Positions 41,358 to 53,034 of a stretch of 64,000 bases of DNA are shown here, in pieces. How positions within the stretch are numbered: position 1 is the first letter of the stretch; each line of letters starts with the position of its first letter. Below the pieces are notes generated by a model. That model saw nothing but the letters and a program-made list of their open reading frames with translations, was not told where the DNA came from and made no database searches. This DNA comes from DATDGX01 sp036521875 (lineage in GTDB: Bacteria > Desulfobacterota > Binatia > Binatales > Binataceae): positions 62,001 through 126,000 of the forward strand of contig DATDGX010000141.1 of NCBI GenBank assembly GCA_036521875.1, read 5' to 3'. Position numbers and translations under genes: made by a program.

Positions 41358-43596
41358 TTTGCCTGAGCCTCCTCGGGAGCGCGTCTTCGTAGATGCGCGC
41401 CAGCTCGCTCACATCCTCGTCGAGACTGACCACCGACGCGACTTTGAGCCGCGCCGTTTCGGTCACGCGCCCGACCCTGCGGCATTCGATGCCGCCAGCC
41501 TGGAATATCCGTTCAATCGCCGCCACATCGCTGTCGTCCGCCGACACGACCACGGTCGAGGGCCCTTCGCCAAACAACTCCGCCTCGCCGGTGATTCCGT
41601 TGCGCCCGAGATCCACCTCGGCGCCCAGCATCACCCGCGGGCTGAAACAGGCTTCGGCTATCGCCACCGCGAGCCCGCCCTCCGACACGTCGTGAGCTGA
41701 TCTTATCAACCCCTGTTCAGCCGCGCCAACCAGCCCTTCGACCAGTGCGCGCTCGCGCTCGAGATCAACCGGGCTGAGCACGCCGCCATCGATTCCGAAC
41801 AGCGCCGCGTATTCGCTAGCGGCGAGCGACGGCTTTGCGGTGCGGACGACCAGGATCACGTCGCCCACCTCCTTGAAATGCTGTGTGACGTGTTTGGCGA
41901 CGTCGGTGAAGACGCCGACCACCGCGATGGTCGGCGTCGGAGGAATCGCGCGGCCCTCGGTCTCGTTGTAAAAGCTGACGTTGCCGCTCACCACCGGCGC
42001 GCCAATCGCCAGCGAGGCGTCGCGCAGAGCCTCGACGCCGCTTACGAACTGCCACATGATTTCGGGACGCTCCGGGTTTCCATAGTTGAGGCAATTGGTG
42101 ATGCCCACCGGATGCGCTCCCGCGCAGGCAACATTACGCGCCGCCTCCACCACCGTTCCCAGCGTTCCAACATAGGGATCGAGCGCGCAGGCGCGCGGGT
42201 TCGAATCGACCGTGAGCGCGAGCCCGCGGCGCGAGTCCTTGAGCCGGATCACAGCGGCATCGCTGCCCGGACCGGCGACCGTGTTGCTCTGCACAATCGA
42301 ATCGTACTGGCGGAAGACCCACTTCTTGGAGGCGACGTTGGGGCTGTCGAGAATCGCGCGGAGCGCCGCCGCCGGCTCCGGATGCGCGACGCTCGCGCGT
42401 GCCGTAGGCCGCGGCGCGTCCGCTTTGGGAGCCGCTGCGGGACGATCGTATACTGGCGCCTCGTCGGCCAGCGCGCCCACCGGGAGGTCGGCGACGACGC
42501 TGCCACGCCATCGCGCGCGCCAGCGGCGGTCGCTGGTGATCTCGCCGACCACGACCGCGTGCAGATCCCATTTCTCGAAGATCGCGATGAGTTCGTCTAC
42601 GCGCCCGCGCTCCGCGACCAGGAGCATCCGCTCCTGCGATTCGGAGAGCAGAATCTCGTACGGCGTCAGCGCCGGCTCGCGCAGCGGAATCTTGTCGAGG
42701 TTAAGCTCGATTCCCATCCCGCCGCGCGCCGCCATCTCGCTCGATGACGAGGTCAGCCCGGCGGCGCCCATGTCCTGCAGGGCGACGATCGCGCCCGTCT
42801 TCGCGGCCTCGAGACAGGCCTCGATGAGCAGCTTCTCGGTGAACGGGTCGCCGACCTGGACGGTCGGACGCTTCGCCTCGCTGGTCGCATCGAATTCCGC
42901 GGAGGCCAGCAGCGACGCGCCGTGAATTCCGTCGCGGCCGGTCGCGGATCCGACGTACAGCACCGGGTTCCCGGCGCCGTGGGCGCGAGCGCTTTGCATC
43001 TCGCCCGCGCGGGCGAGTCCGAGACAGAATGCGTTGACGAGGTTGTTCGCGTTGTACGCCGCGTCGAACATCACCTCGCCCGCGACAGTCGGCACGCCGA
43101 CGCAATTGCCGTAGCCGCCCACACCACCCACCACCCCGCCCAGCAGGTAGCGCGTGCGCGGATGATCGAACGAGCCGAACTTGAGCGAGTCCATGCTCGC
43201 GATCGGACGCGCGCCCATGGTGAAGATGTCGCGCAGGATTCCGCCGACTCCGGTCGCCGCGCCCTGGTACGGCTCGACGAACGAAGGATGGTTGTGGCTT
43301 TCGATTTTGAATACGGCGATCCAGCCGTCGCCGACATCGATTGCGCCCGCATTCTCGCCCGGCCCCTGCACCACCAGCTCGCTCTTGGCGGGAAGCGTGC
43401 GCAAGTGGCGGCGCGACGACTTGTACGAGCAATGCTCCGACCACATCACGGAGAACACGCCGAGTTCGGTGTAGTTCGGAGTGCGGCCGAGGAGCTTCTC
43501 GATACGCCGGTATTCGTCGCCGGAGAGCCCGTGCGCGCGCGCCTGCTCGAGATCAACTTTCGGCTCGCCGGGAATCGCGGCGGGACGCTCGCTCAT
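41350..43596 (-). CDS. purL: phosphoribosylformylglycinamidine synthase subunit PurL
   Basis: 748 residues, the small PurL type that needs PurS and PurQ. Motifs: YTELGVFSVMWSEHCSYKSS, FKIESHNHPSFVEPYQGAAT, GVGGILRDIFTMGARPIASM and GLTSSSSEMAARGG. ATG start at 43596 overlaps the purQ stop (ATGA). A long unrelated open frame extends upstream; the start was set by homology and the overlap. Confidence 0.96.
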   Translation of the reverse strand: MSERPAAIPGEPKVDLEQARAHGLSGDEYRRIEKLLGRTPNYTELGVFSVMWSEHCSYKSSRRHLRTLPAKSELVVQGPGENAGAIDVGDGWIAVFKIESHNHPSFVEPYQGAATGVGGILRDIFTMGARPIASMDSLKFGSFDHPRTRYLLGGVVGGVGGYGNCVGVPTVAGEVMFDAAYNANNLVNAFCLGLARAGEMQSARAHGAGNPVLYVGSATGRDGIHGASLLASAEFDATSEAKRPTVQVGDPFTEKLLIEACLEAAKTGAIVALQDMGAAGLTSSSSEMAARGGMGIELNLDKIPLREPALTPYEILLSESQERMLLVAERGRVDELIAIFEKWDLHAVVVGEITSDRRWRARWRGSVVADLPVGALADEAPVYDRPAAAPKADAPRPTARASVAHPEPAAALRAILDSPNVASKKWVFRQYDSIVQSNTVAGPGSDAAVIRLKDSRRGLALTVDSNPRACALDPYVGTLGTVVEAARNVACAGAHPVGITNCLNYGNPERPEIMWQFVSGVEALRDASLAIGAPVVSGNVSFYNETEGRAIPPTPTIAVVGVFTDVAKHVTQHFKEVGDVILVVRTAKPSLAASEYAALFGIDGGVLSPVDLERERALVEGLVGAAEQGLIRSAHDVSEGGLAVAIAEACFSPRVMLGAEVDLGRNGITGEAELFGEGPSTVVVSADDSDVAAIERIFQAGGIECRRVGRVTETARLKVASVVSLDEDVSELARIYEDALPRRLRQND

Positions 43597-44282
43597 CCGA
43601 CGCTCTCGACAATCGATTGAAAAATTCGAAGCCCGTCGGTGCCGCCAAGCATGGCTTCCACGGCGTGCTCCGGATGCGGCATTAGGCCGAACACGTTGAA
43701 GCGCGCGTTGGCGACCCCCGCGATCGCGTGGGTCGAGCCGTTCAGGTTCGCGGCGTCGGACTCCTCGCCGCGAGCATCGACGTAGCGGAGCAGCACCTGT
43801 CCGCGCTCTTCCATTTGGCGAAGCTCGTCGTCGGGCGCGACGTAGAGCCCCTCGCCATGCTTGATCGGGAGCCGTAACAACTCGCCGGCGCGCGCGGCGC
43901 GGGTGAACGGCGTGCGCGCGTTCTCGACGCGCACCGTAACGCGCTCGCAGATGAACGAGAGCGTGCGGTTTCTGGTCAGCGCGCCGGGCAGCAGATGAGC
44001 CTCGCACAAAATCTGAAAGCCGTTGCAGGTGCCGATCACGAGTCCACCGTCGGCGGCAAACTTCGCGACGCTTTTCATGATCGGAGAGAAGCGCGCGATC
44101 GCGCCGGTGCGGAGATAGTCGCCGTAGCTGAAACCGCCGGGGAGCACGACGCAGTCCGCGCCGCCCAGCGTCTCCTCCTTGTGCCAGAGGAGGAACGCGT
44201 CCTGACCCATCACGGCGCCGAGCGCGTGCAGCGCGTCGCCGTCATCGAGCGAGCCCGGAAAGCGCACCACGCCCCACTTCAT
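43593..44282 (-). CDS. purQ: phosphoribosylformylglycinamidine synthase subunit PurQ
   Basis: 229 residues; class I glutamine amidotransferase giving ammonia to PurL. Nucleophile elbow GLVIGTCNGFQILCEAHLLP, and MPHPEHAVE near the end with the His and Glu of the triad. GGFSYGDYLRTGAIAR is also typical. ATG start overlaps the purS stop by 4 bp. Confidence 0.96.
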   Translation of the reverse strand: MKWGVVRFPGSLDDGDALHALGAVMGQDAFLLWHKEETLGGADCVVLPGGFSYGDYLRTGAIARFSPIMKSVAKFAADGGLVIGTCNGFQILCEAHLLPGALTRNRTLSFICERVTVRVENARTPFTRAARAGELLRLPIKHGEGLYVAPDDELRQMEERGQVLLRYVDARGEESDAANLNGSTHAIAGVANARFNVFGLMPHPEHAVEAMLGGTDGLRIFQSIVESVG

Positions 44283-44524
44283 TCGCCTTCGACCTCGAAA
44301 CGGAAATCCTCGATGATCGGATTCGCGAGGAGCTGCTCGCACATCCGCTTCACCTCAGCGCGCGCCTGCGCACTCGACGGTGCATCGACTTCCAACACGA
44401 TATATTTCCCGACTTTCACGTCCGACGCGCCCGTGAAGCCGAGACTTTTCAGCGCGTGCTCGACGGCGCGCCCTTGCGGATCGAGGATGCCCACCCGGGG
44501 CGTGACAAACACTTTTACTTGCAA
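44279..44524 (-). CDS. purS: phosphoribosylformylglycinamidine synthase subunit PurS
   Basis: 81 residues, normal PurS length. VKVFVTPRVGILDPQGRAVE, then HALKSLGF, and VKVGKYIVLEVD are diagnostic. It begins at TTG, preceded directly by an in-frame stop codon, so no longer form is possible. The weak start could keep PurS levels matched to PurQ and PurL. The purC stop lies 50 bp upstream. Confidence 0.94.
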   Translation of the reverse strand: MQVKVFVTPRVGILDPQGRAVEHALKSLGFTGASDVKVGKYIVLEVDAPSSAQARAEVKRMCEQLLANPIIEDFRFEVEGE

Positions 44525-44574
44525 CTACAGAGTCCTCGTCTGCAAATCGCCGCGGCGCGCGCCGGATGCGCGCA

Positions 44575-45291
44575 TTAATTTTCGACCCGCCGCAACATTT
44601 CGTGGTACGCCTCCTCGACGCCACCAAGGTCGCGGCGGAAGCGATCCTTGTCGAGTTTCTGGCGGGTGGCCTTGTCCCAGAAGCGGCAGGTGTCGGGACA
44701 GATCTCGTCGCCGAGCAGGATGTGGCCATGATGGCGGCCGAACTCGATCTTGAAGTCGACCAGGATGACGCCGCGCTCGTCGAGGAAACGGCGCAGGATC
44801 TCGTTGATGTGCAGCGCGGTGGTGTGAATGGTCGCCAGCTCTTCCTCGGTCGCCCATCCAAACACGATCGCGTGATCGGGGATGATCAGCGGATCGTCCA
44901 ACGCGTCGGACTTGTAGGTGTACTCGACCACCGGATACTTGAGCGGCTCGCCTTCCTCGCGTCCGAGCCGTTTCGCCAGCGAGCCAGCGACGACATTGCG
45001 CACTATCGTCTCGACCGGAATTATGTCGAGCCGCTTGCAGAGCATCTGGCGGTCGTCGAGCCTGCGGACGAAGTGGGTCTTCACGCCATGATGCTCGAGC
45101 ATGGTGAAGAACAACTCCGACATGCGATTGTTCATCACGCCCTTATCCTCGATGGTGCCGCGCTTCTTGGCGTTGAACGCGGTGGCGTCGTCCTTGAAGT
45201 ACTGGATTATGAGGTCGGGGTCGGAAGTAGAGTAAAGCTTCTTCGCCTTGCCCTCATAAAACATTTCGAGTTTTTCTGGGGTTGTTTCCAC
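44575..45291 (-). CDS. purC: phosphoribosylaminoimidazole-succinocarboxamide synthase
   Basis: 238 residues; SAICAR synthetase, adds aspartate to CAIR with ATP. YEGKAKKLYSTSDPDLIIQY, RLDIIPVETIVRNVVAGSLA and VDFKIEFGRHHGHILLGDEI are signature blocks, the last holding ATP-binding residues. GTG start. A 190-bp gap separates it from purB upstream, where a promoter could lie. Confidence 0.97.
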   Translation of the reverse strand: METTPEKLEMFYEGKAKKLYSTSDPDLIIQYFKDDATAFNAKKRGTIEDKGVMNNRMSELFFTMLEHHGVKTHFVRRLDDRQMLCKRLDIIPVETIVRNVVAGSLAKRLGREEGEPLKYPVVEYTYKSDALDDPLIIPDHAIVFGWATEEELATIHTTALHINEILRRFLDERGVILVDFKIEFGRHHGHILLGDEICPDTCRFWDKATRQKLDKDRFRRDLGGVEEAYHEMLRRVEN

Positions 45292-45481
45292 GTCGTCCTA
45301 CCGCCCGGAATTGCTTAGGTTGATCGGACTCGAACCGCCTGACGTTTCAACTGCTGCGACTTTCAACTGTACAGATCGTCAACTACCTGACTGCAGCGCG
45401 GGGAACAAATCTTAAAGCGCCCTGTATCCACAAAATGCAGCCGGTTATTCACATCGCGTGCGTCCCTCGATGTGGATAGCT

Positions 45482-46909
45482 CTAACGTCCCCGTCGTTTG
45501 TCCGCCTCCGGCGCCGGCGGCGCGAAGCGTTCGACCAGTTCCGCGGCGAGGCCTAGATAGTTCCGTGGCGTCAGCTTGCGGAGCGCATCCCTGGCCCCGT
45601 CCTTGAGCGGCAGCGCCGCGATAAATTCCTCGATCACGGCGCGGTCGACGCGGCGCCCGCGGGTCAGCTCCTTCAGCGTCTCGTAGGGACGCGGCATCCC
45701 GTGCCGGCGCATCAGGGTCTGAATCGCCTCGGCGACGACCTCCCAGGTCTGCTCGGCGTCAAAATCCTCCGCGATGCGCTGTTCGTTGACTTCGACGCGG
45801 TCGAGCCCGTGCCCCAGCGACGCGAGCGCGACGATCAGATGTCCGCAAGCGGTGCCTACTGCGCGAATCGCGGTGCTGTCGGTCAGATCGCGTTGCCATC
45901 GCGAGACCGGCAGCTTGGTCGCGAGATGCTCGAACAGCGCCGTCGCGATTCCGAAGTTGCCCTCCGCGTTCTCGAAGTCGATCGGATTGATCTTGTGCGG
46001 CATCACCGACGAGCCGGTCTCGCCCTTCACCACTTTCTGCGTGAAGTAGCCGATCGAGATGTAGGCCCACATGTCGCGGCAGAAGCCGAGCAGGATGGTG
46101 TCGATACGGGTCAGGATGCCGAACAGCTCCGCGATGAAATCGTGACTCTCGATCTGCGTGGTGAGCGGGTTCCAGACCAGTCCCAGGCCCTCGACGAAGC
46201 GCTGCGAATGCGCGAGCCAGTCGACCTCGGGCGATGCGAATCGATGCGCGTTGAAATTGCCGACCGCGCCGTTGAGCTTGCCGAGATATTCCTGGCGCGC
46301 GAGCTGTTTGAGTTGCCGCTCGAGCCGCGCCGCAAATATAGCGAGCTCTTTTCCGACCGTGGTCGGCGAGGCCTCCTGCCCGTGGGTCCGCGCAATCATC
46401 GGCAGCGCGCGGTAGCGATGCGCCAATCCGGCGATCGCGCTGGTTGGCTTGTGGAGCGCCGGAGCAAGCGTCAGCCCGACAAACTCTTTCAGAATAAGCG
46501 CGTAGGCGAGATTGTTGATGTCCTCGGAGGTGCACGCGTAGTGCACCATCTCGACCGGGAGCTTCGCGTCGAGCGCCGCGATTCGCTCCTTCAGGAAATA
46601 CTCGACCGCCTTGACGTCGTGATTGGTCTCGGCTTCCAGCGCCTTCACGCGCCGCGCATCTTCAAGGGTGAAGTCCTGGTAAATCGCGCGGAGCTTGCGG
46701 ATCGCCGCGACGGGAAGTGGCGCGAGCGTATCGAACGCCGGATTCTCGGCGAGCGAGAGGTACCACTCGACTTCGATGCGGACCCGATAGCGAATCAGCG
46801 CGAACTCGCTGAAGTAGGCTTCGAGCGCGCGGGTGCGGGCGCGATAGCGCCCGTCGATCGGCGTAACCGCCGTGAGTGCGAGGTCGATGTCGGAATTCTT
46901 TGAGCTCAC
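45482..46909 (-). CDS. purB: adenylosuccinate lyase
   Basis: 475 residues, resembling the longer E. coli-type enzyme. It acts twice in purine synthesis, releasing fumarate. Signature GSSVMPHKINPIDFENAEGN, plus HYACTSEDINNLAYAL and ARTHGQEASPTTVGKELA with catalytic His residues. It starts at GTG. It lies between the unknown gene at 47000 and purC on the same strand. Confidence 0.95.
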   Translation of the reverse strand: MSSKNSDIDLALTAVTPIDGRYRARTRALEAYFSEFALIRYRVRIEVEWYLSLAENPAFDTLAPLPVAAIRKLRAIYQDFTLEDARRVKALEAETNHDVKAVEYFLKERIAALDAKLPVEMVHYACTSEDINNLAYALILKEFVGLTLAPALHKPTSAIAGLAHRYRALPMIARTHGQEASPTTVGKELAIFAARLERQLKQLARQEYLGKLNGAVGNFNAHRFASPEVDWLAHSQRFVEGLGLVWNPLTTQIESHDFIAELFGILTRIDTILLGFCRDMWAYISIGYFTQKVVKGETGSSVMPHKINPIDFENAEGNFGIATALFEHLATKLPVSRWQRDLTDSTAIRAVGTACGHLIVALASLGHGLDRVEVNEQRIAEDFDAEQTWEVVAEAIQTLMRRHGMPRPYETLKELTRGRRVDRAVIEEFIAALPLKDGARDALRKLTPRNYLGLAAELVERFAPPAPEADKRRGR

Positions 46910-46999
46910 CGGTTAGCCGGTTCTGTCAGAGCGCTCTGACCCAACAATTATCCCGTATTTCGCCGCGCAATCAAAATGGGGTCGCGCGCCTTGCAACCG

Positions 47000-47602
47000 T
47001 TAACCGGCCAGCGCCATCCAGGCTGCGAGCGTCGCGGTCTTCTCTTCGGCGCTCCACGGGCGTCCAACAGCGCGGCCCATCTCCATCACGATGCGTTTGA
47101 GATCGTCGGGCTTGCGGCCGAGCGCGACGGTTGCCGCTTCGAAGGCGTCGCGTTCCAGGATGTAAAGATGCGGAAGGCCGAGTGAATCGGAGCCGTGCTC
47201 CATCACCTTCCAGAACAGGCGCCCTTCGAGCGCGTGCGCGCGGACGTGGGAGTGGCCTAGCGGTCCTGGGTCGTGGTCGCTCGCGACGACCAGGCCGATA
47301 CCGCGGAGGCGAAGACCTGAATCGCGGAGTGGCTCCGCGAGGTCGGCGATCGCGCGAGTCGCGAGCGCCTGCACTGCTGCAGTGGCGCGTTTCAAGACCG
47401 CGGCGCCCTCGGGTTCCGGGAGCTCCAGGGCCGCGTGATAAGGCTGGAACGATTCCGGGAACGCGGGGTCGCATAACTGCACGGCGACCCGGCGCAAAAT
47501 CTGCGGCGCGGCGACGGTGCCGGCGACGACTATCGCCGTCGCGCGTCCGGTCTTCACGCGAAAGCCGATCGCCGCGGCCGTCCCTTTTCCCCGCTTACTC
47601 AT
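47000..47602 (-). CDS. conserved-looking hypothetical protein
   Basis: 200 residues; no family recognised. The start (AAAIGFRVKTGRATAIVVAG) could be a beta-hairpin of an actin-like or RNase H-like fold, but that is a guess. Other stretches are LRLRGIGLVVASDHDPG, HVRAHALEGRLFWKVMEHGS and a helical C-terminus. No signal or membrane segment. It starts 3 bp after the dut stop, so the two are surely co-expressed, and purB follows. Confidence 0.75.
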   Translation of the reverse strand: MSKRGKGTAAAIGFRVKTGRATAIVVAGTVAAPQILRRVAVQLCDPAFPESFQPYHAALELPEPEGAAVLKRATAAVQALATRAIADLAEPLRDSGLRLRGIGLVVASDHDPGPLGHSHVRAHALEGRLFWKVMEHGSDSLGLPHLYILERDAFEAATVALGRKPDDLKRIVMEMGRAVGRPWSAEEKTATLAAWMALAG

Positions 47603-47605
47603 GGT

Positions 47606-48049
47606 TCAGCGACCAGTGTGGCCGAAACCGCCCGAGCCGCGGGAGGTCGGTTCAAGATTTTCGACTTCGACGATCGCAACGCGAGAGACCGGTGCTACCA
47701 CGAGCTGCGCGATGCGATCGCCGGGACGGATCTCGATCGCGCGCTCGCCGAGATTCACCAGCAAAATTTTAACCTCGCCGCGAAAGTCGGCGTCGATAGT
47801 TCCGGGCGAGTTGACCAGCGCGAGTCCTTCTGCGAGCGCGCGGCCGCTGCGCGGACGGACCTGGCCCTCGTAGCCGGGCGGAATCTCGAGCGCGATCCCG
47901 GTCGCGACCGCGCGCCGCTCACGCGGCGCCATAAAAAGCGGCGCATCGAGATCGGCGCACAAGTCCATCCCGGCGGCGTGCTCGCTCTGGTACGCGGGTA
48001 TCCGCGCGCTGTCGCGCAGGCGGCGAACTCTTACCGTCGGCGTCGTCAC
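47606..48049 (-). CDS. dut: dUTP diphosphatase
   Basis: 147 residues; hydrolyses dUTP to dUMP and pyrophosphate. The five trimeric-dUTPase motifs are present: AGMDLCADLD, VRPRSGRALAEGLALV, NSPGTIDADFRGEVKILLVN, RIAQLVV and the C-terminal RGSGGFGHTGR arm. GTG starts at 48049 or 48055 fit homology; the longer frame to 48112 would include part of a dispersed repeat and is not favoured. Confidence 0.95.
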   Translation of the reverse strand: MTTPTVRVRRLRDSARIPAYQSEHAAGMDLCADLDAPLFMAPRERRAVATGIALEIPPGYEGQVRPRSGRALAEGLALVNSPGTIDADFRGEVKILLVNLGERAIEIRPGDRIAQLVVAPVSRVAIVEVENLEPTSRGSGGFGHTGR

Positions 48050-48102
48050 GGTGACTATCGAGATATCAGCGGACGGGAGGTAAAGAAAGAAACCAGACTT
48101 CT

Positions 48103-48158
48103 GAAACCTCACGAGGTTTCAGGCTTCCCTTTCGGCTAAATTGCGCGCTTCGCGCTCC
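48103..48158. repeat. dispersed palindromic repeat, copy 2
   Basis: Second copy of the element at 11316-11371: gaaacctcacgaggtttcag, then gcttccctttc and, after a variable stretch, cttcgcgctcct. Here the palindrome extends to GAAACCTC-ac-GAGGTTTC, a more complete hairpin than copy 1. It lies upstream of dut, downstream of the amidohydrolase gene. Confidence 0.7.
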
Positions 48159-48239
48159 TGGAGATAAGGCGCGAGTGCAGAGGTCTGCGCTTTTCTCCGC
48201 CGGCGAGAGCGGAGCCGGCTTCCTGCGTGGCGCTTGGGT

Positions 48240-48257
48240 GCAGGGGCTGGCCCCTGC
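48240..48257. terminator. GC-rich hairpin at the amidohydrolase 3' end
   Basis: GCAGGGGCTGGCCCCTGC, perfectly self-complementary over eight pairs, directly follows the amidohydrolase stop codon on the minus strand. It differs from the hairpin at 9098-9115 by one base in the loop. No T-run follows, so it is either a weak terminator or a repeated mRNA-stabilising structure. Confidence 0.45.
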
Positions 48258-49139
48258 CTAGAACTTGAAGACTTTCAGCGCGTTGTCGCGCAGGTAGCCG
48301 CGCTTGGCGTCGTCTTTGAGGGGCACCTGCCATCCCTCGGCCGCGCATCGTTGCATCGTGAGGAGCGGATAGTCGCTCGCCCACATGACCTTGTCGCGCC
48401 CGCGGGTATTGGCGAGCTGCCAAATCTCCTGCGGAATGTGCTTGGGCGCCCACGCCGACGTGATCAGAAAAAAGTTCGGATACTTCTGCAGCAGCGCGAC
48501 GACCTCGAGCTGCCACGGATGCCCCAAATGGCAGCCCACCACAATCAGCTCCGGAAACGCGAGCAGCACCTCGTCCAGCGCGAGCGGCTCCTGCGGCCAC
48601 GCCGGGCGCATCGGGCCGGGGACGCCCACGTTGATCTTGATCGGGATGCCGAGCTCCACGCACTTGGCATAGATAGGAAAGTAGCACGCGTGATTGGGCG
48701 CGAGACCGATCACCGACGGCATGATCCAGCAGGAGCGGAAGCCGAACTCCTTGACCGCGCGCTCCAGGCGGCGCACCGACTTCATCATCCCGGTCGGATC
48801 GACGCCGACGCAGGCGTGAAAACGTCCCGGGTAGTCCGCAACGACTTTCGCGGTCTTGCCGCACAGCGAATCGTACAGCTCATCGGAAATGTTCTGGCCG
48901 ACCTGGTAGGGACTGCGATGGAGCTGCAGGACGCCGGCCGTCAGCACGCCCTTCTCGACGCCCGCGGTGTCCATCTCCTGGATCAGGTCCTCGATACTGG
49001 CGCCTTGCGAGAACGCCTTGTCGGGCTTGAACCACTTCGCGATGTTGGGATCCATCGGCGCCGGCGCGCCTTCCTTGCGCGGCCGCGGCCGCTGCGGCAA
49101 TCCGACGAACGCGTCTACGAGCTGGTATTGCCCTGCCAC
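48258..49139 (-). CDS. amidohydrolase family protein (PF04909-like)
   Basis: 293 residues, starting at GTG 9 bp after the M16 peptidase stop. The metal-dependent TIM-barrel hydrolase pattern is seen in FHACVGVDPTGMMKSVRRLE, ELIVVGCHLGHPWQLEVVAL (metal-binding His) and VMWASDYPLLTMQRC (catalytic Asp). The N-terminal HxH pair of many members is not evident, as in decarboxylase-like members. It may decarboxylate or hydrolyse a ring acid; substrate unknown. Confidence 0.82.
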   Translation of the reverse strand: MAGQYQLVDAFVGLPQRPRPRKEGAPAPMDPNIAKWFKPDKAFSQGASIEDLIQEMDTAGVEKGVLTAGVLQLHRSPYQVGQNISDELYDSLCGKTAKVVADYPGRFHACVGVDPTGMMKSVRRLERAVKEFGFRSCWIMPSVIGLAPNHACYFPIYAKCVELGIPIKINVGVPGPMRPAWPQEPLALDEVLLAFPELIVVGCHLGHPWQLEVVALLQKYPNFFLITSAWAPKHIPQEIWQLANTRGRDKVMWASDYPLLTMQRCAAEGWQVPLKDDAKRGYLRDNALKVFKF

Positions 49140-49148
49140 GCGACCGGC

Positions 49149-50411
49149 TCAGGCGAGCGGAGCGAAGACGTCGGCGTCGAGCTTGCGGCCCTTCAAGTCG
49201 CCGAGCAGTACCATCGCCATCCGTTCCGCTTTGAACCACGACGAGGTCAGCGCGACGATCTGATCGTTGCTGACCTTGTCGATTTCCGCCGCGAGTTCCT
49301 CCAGCGGCACGTCGCGGCGGTAGCCGATCTCGTTGCGCGCGAGCCGGTTCATCCGGCTGTCAGTGGATTCCATCCCGAGGATCATGTTGCCCTTGAGCTG
49401 GCTCTTGGCGCGGGCGAGCTCGTCCGCCGTGATTCCGTCGCGGGCGACTTTCTTGAGTTCGCCGATCGTGACCTCCAGAACTTCGTCGACCCATTCGGGA
49501 TTGGTACCCGCGTAGACGGCGAAGTAGCCGGAGTCGAGAAACGAGGAGATGAACGAGTAGATGCTGTAGACGCGGCCGCGCTTCTCGCGGACTTCCTGGA
49601 ACAGGCGCGAGGACATCCCACCGCCGAGCGCGGTGTTGAGCACGTAGCCGGCGTAGCGCAGCGGATCGCCCTGGCTCAGTCCCGGGCCGCCGATCACCAC
49701 ATGCGCCTGCTCGAGTTTCTTTTCGTAGTTCAGCACCGACGGCCGATCGACCGGACGCGTAATCGGCTCCTGGCGGCCGTCGCCCTGTACGCCGCCGAAC
49801 AGCCGCTCGCATTGCGCGACCAGGCGCTCGTGATCGACCTGGCCGGCCGCGCCAATAAACACGCGGCCCGCGCGATATTGCGCCGCCATGAAAGTCGTCA
49901 GAAGCTCGCGATTGATCGCGTTGACAGTCTCCACGCTGCCGAAAATCGGCAGCGCCAGCGGATGCCCGCGCCAGAAGTTCAGCGTGAACAAGTCGTGGAT
50001 AAAATCGTCGGGAGTGTCTTCGGCCTGCGAAATTTCCTGCAGCACCACCTGGCGCTCGCGCTCGATCTCGCCCGCGTCGAACACCGAGTCGAGAAAAATG
50101 TCGGCGAGCAGATCGGTCGCCATCTCGAGGTCCTGGCCGAGAACTTTGGCGTAGTAGCAGGTGTATTCCTTACCGGTGAAAGCATTGAGCACACCGCCGA
50201 CCGCGTCGATTTCCTCGGCGATCTGCGCGGCGCTGCGCTTCTTCGTCCCCTTGAACAGCAGATGCTCGATGAAGTGCGAGACGCCGTTTTCATCCGGCAC
50301 CTCGTAGCGCGAGCCGTTTTCGACCCAGATTCCGATCGACGCCGACATCACCTGCGGCATCGTCTCGCTGAGCACGCGGACGCCGTTGGGCAGGACGCTC
50401 TTATTGATCAC
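49149..50411 (-). CDS. M16-family zinc peptidase (PepR/processing protease-like)
   Basis: 420 residues. The inverted zinc motif is GVSHFIEHLLFKGTKKRSAA (HxxEH), with the downstream Glu in the NAFTGKEYTCYYAKVL region. The second half has the M16C-like partner domain (YVLNTALGGGMSSRLFQEVR). GTG start. An M16 peptidase after pnp is a widespread order (rpsO-pnp-M16-dut). Cytosolic or exported action is not settled; no signal peptide is seen. Confidence 0.92.
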   Translation of the reverse strand: MINKSVLPNGVRVLSETMPQVMSASIGIWVENGSRYEVPDENGVSHFIEHLLFKGTKKRSAAQIAEEIDAVGGVLNAFTGKEYTCYYAKVLGQDLEMATDLLADIFLDSVFDAGEIERERQVVLQEISQAEDTPDDFIHDLFTLNFWRGHPLALPIFGSVETVNAINRELLTTFMAAQYRAGRVFIGAAGQVDHERLVAQCERLFGGVQGDGRQEPITRPVDRPSVLNYEKKLEQAHVVIGGPGLSQGDPLRYAGYVLNTALGGGMSSRLFQEVREKRGRVYSIYSFISSFLDSGYFAVYAGTNPEWVDEVLEVTIGELKKVARDGITADELARAKSQLKGNMILGMESTDSRMNRLARNEIGYRRDVPLEELAAEIDKVSNDQIVALTSSWFKAERMAMVLLGDLKGRKLDADVFAPLA

Positions 50412-50414
50412 CGG

Positions 50415-52511
<2,097 letters not shown>

Positions 52512-52660
52512 TCAGACGTTATGTAAGGAGGGCGTTCGGGGCTGCGTGACGACTGCGGATAATTCCGCCGGGCGCCGTAGGTGGCGCGCCTGGATTCCGG
52601 CCGAGCGGCTGGCCCAGGCCCGCGTTCCCGAACTCCGGGACGCGCGGCCAATATAGCAGC

Positions 52661-52930
52661 CTACCTCCGGATGCCGAGCTTCTCGATCAGGCCCTTGTAG
52701 CGGGAGACATCGCGTGAGTGCAGATAGTCCAGTAGCCGGCGCCGCTTGCCAACCAGGCGCAGGAGTCCTCGGCGCGAATGATGATCCTTCGCGTGGGAGC
52801 CGAGATGCGTGGTCAGTTGCTCGATCCGGGCCGACAGCAAAGCCACCTGAACTTCAGGCGATCCACTGTCGTTGTTGGTCCGGGCGTTGCCCTGTACGAT
52901 TTCCCGTTTAAGGGTTGCCGAGAGAGGCAT
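52661..52930 (-). CDS. rpsO: 30S ribosomal protein S15
   Basis: 89 residues, standard length. DSGSPEVQVALLSARIEQLT, HLGSHAKDHHSRRGLLRLVG and KRRRLLDYLHSRDVSRYKGL are canonical. First gene of the long minus-strand run. The rpsO leader is often autoregulated by S15; I could not identify that structure in the upstream sequence with confidence. Confidence 0.97.
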   Translation of the reverse strand: MPLSATLKREIVQGNARTNNDSGSPEVQVALLSARIEQLTTHLGSHAKDHHSRRGLLRLVGKRRRLLDYLHSRDVSRYKGLIEKLGIRR

Positions 52931-53034
52931 CAGGGGTTCTTTCTTTTCCCTTCTTCTTCCTTGTTAACTCGCCAAAGTAGCAGAGGGGTCGCAGCGAGTA
53001 AAGCCGCCGTCACTACGGCTCGATTTCGCCTGCC

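Noticed and set aside
45300..45400. ggactcgaaccgcc, resembling a tRNA T-arm on the minus strand
   Set aside because: The flanks do not pair into a T-stem, and no anticodon or acceptor stem is found at the right distance.
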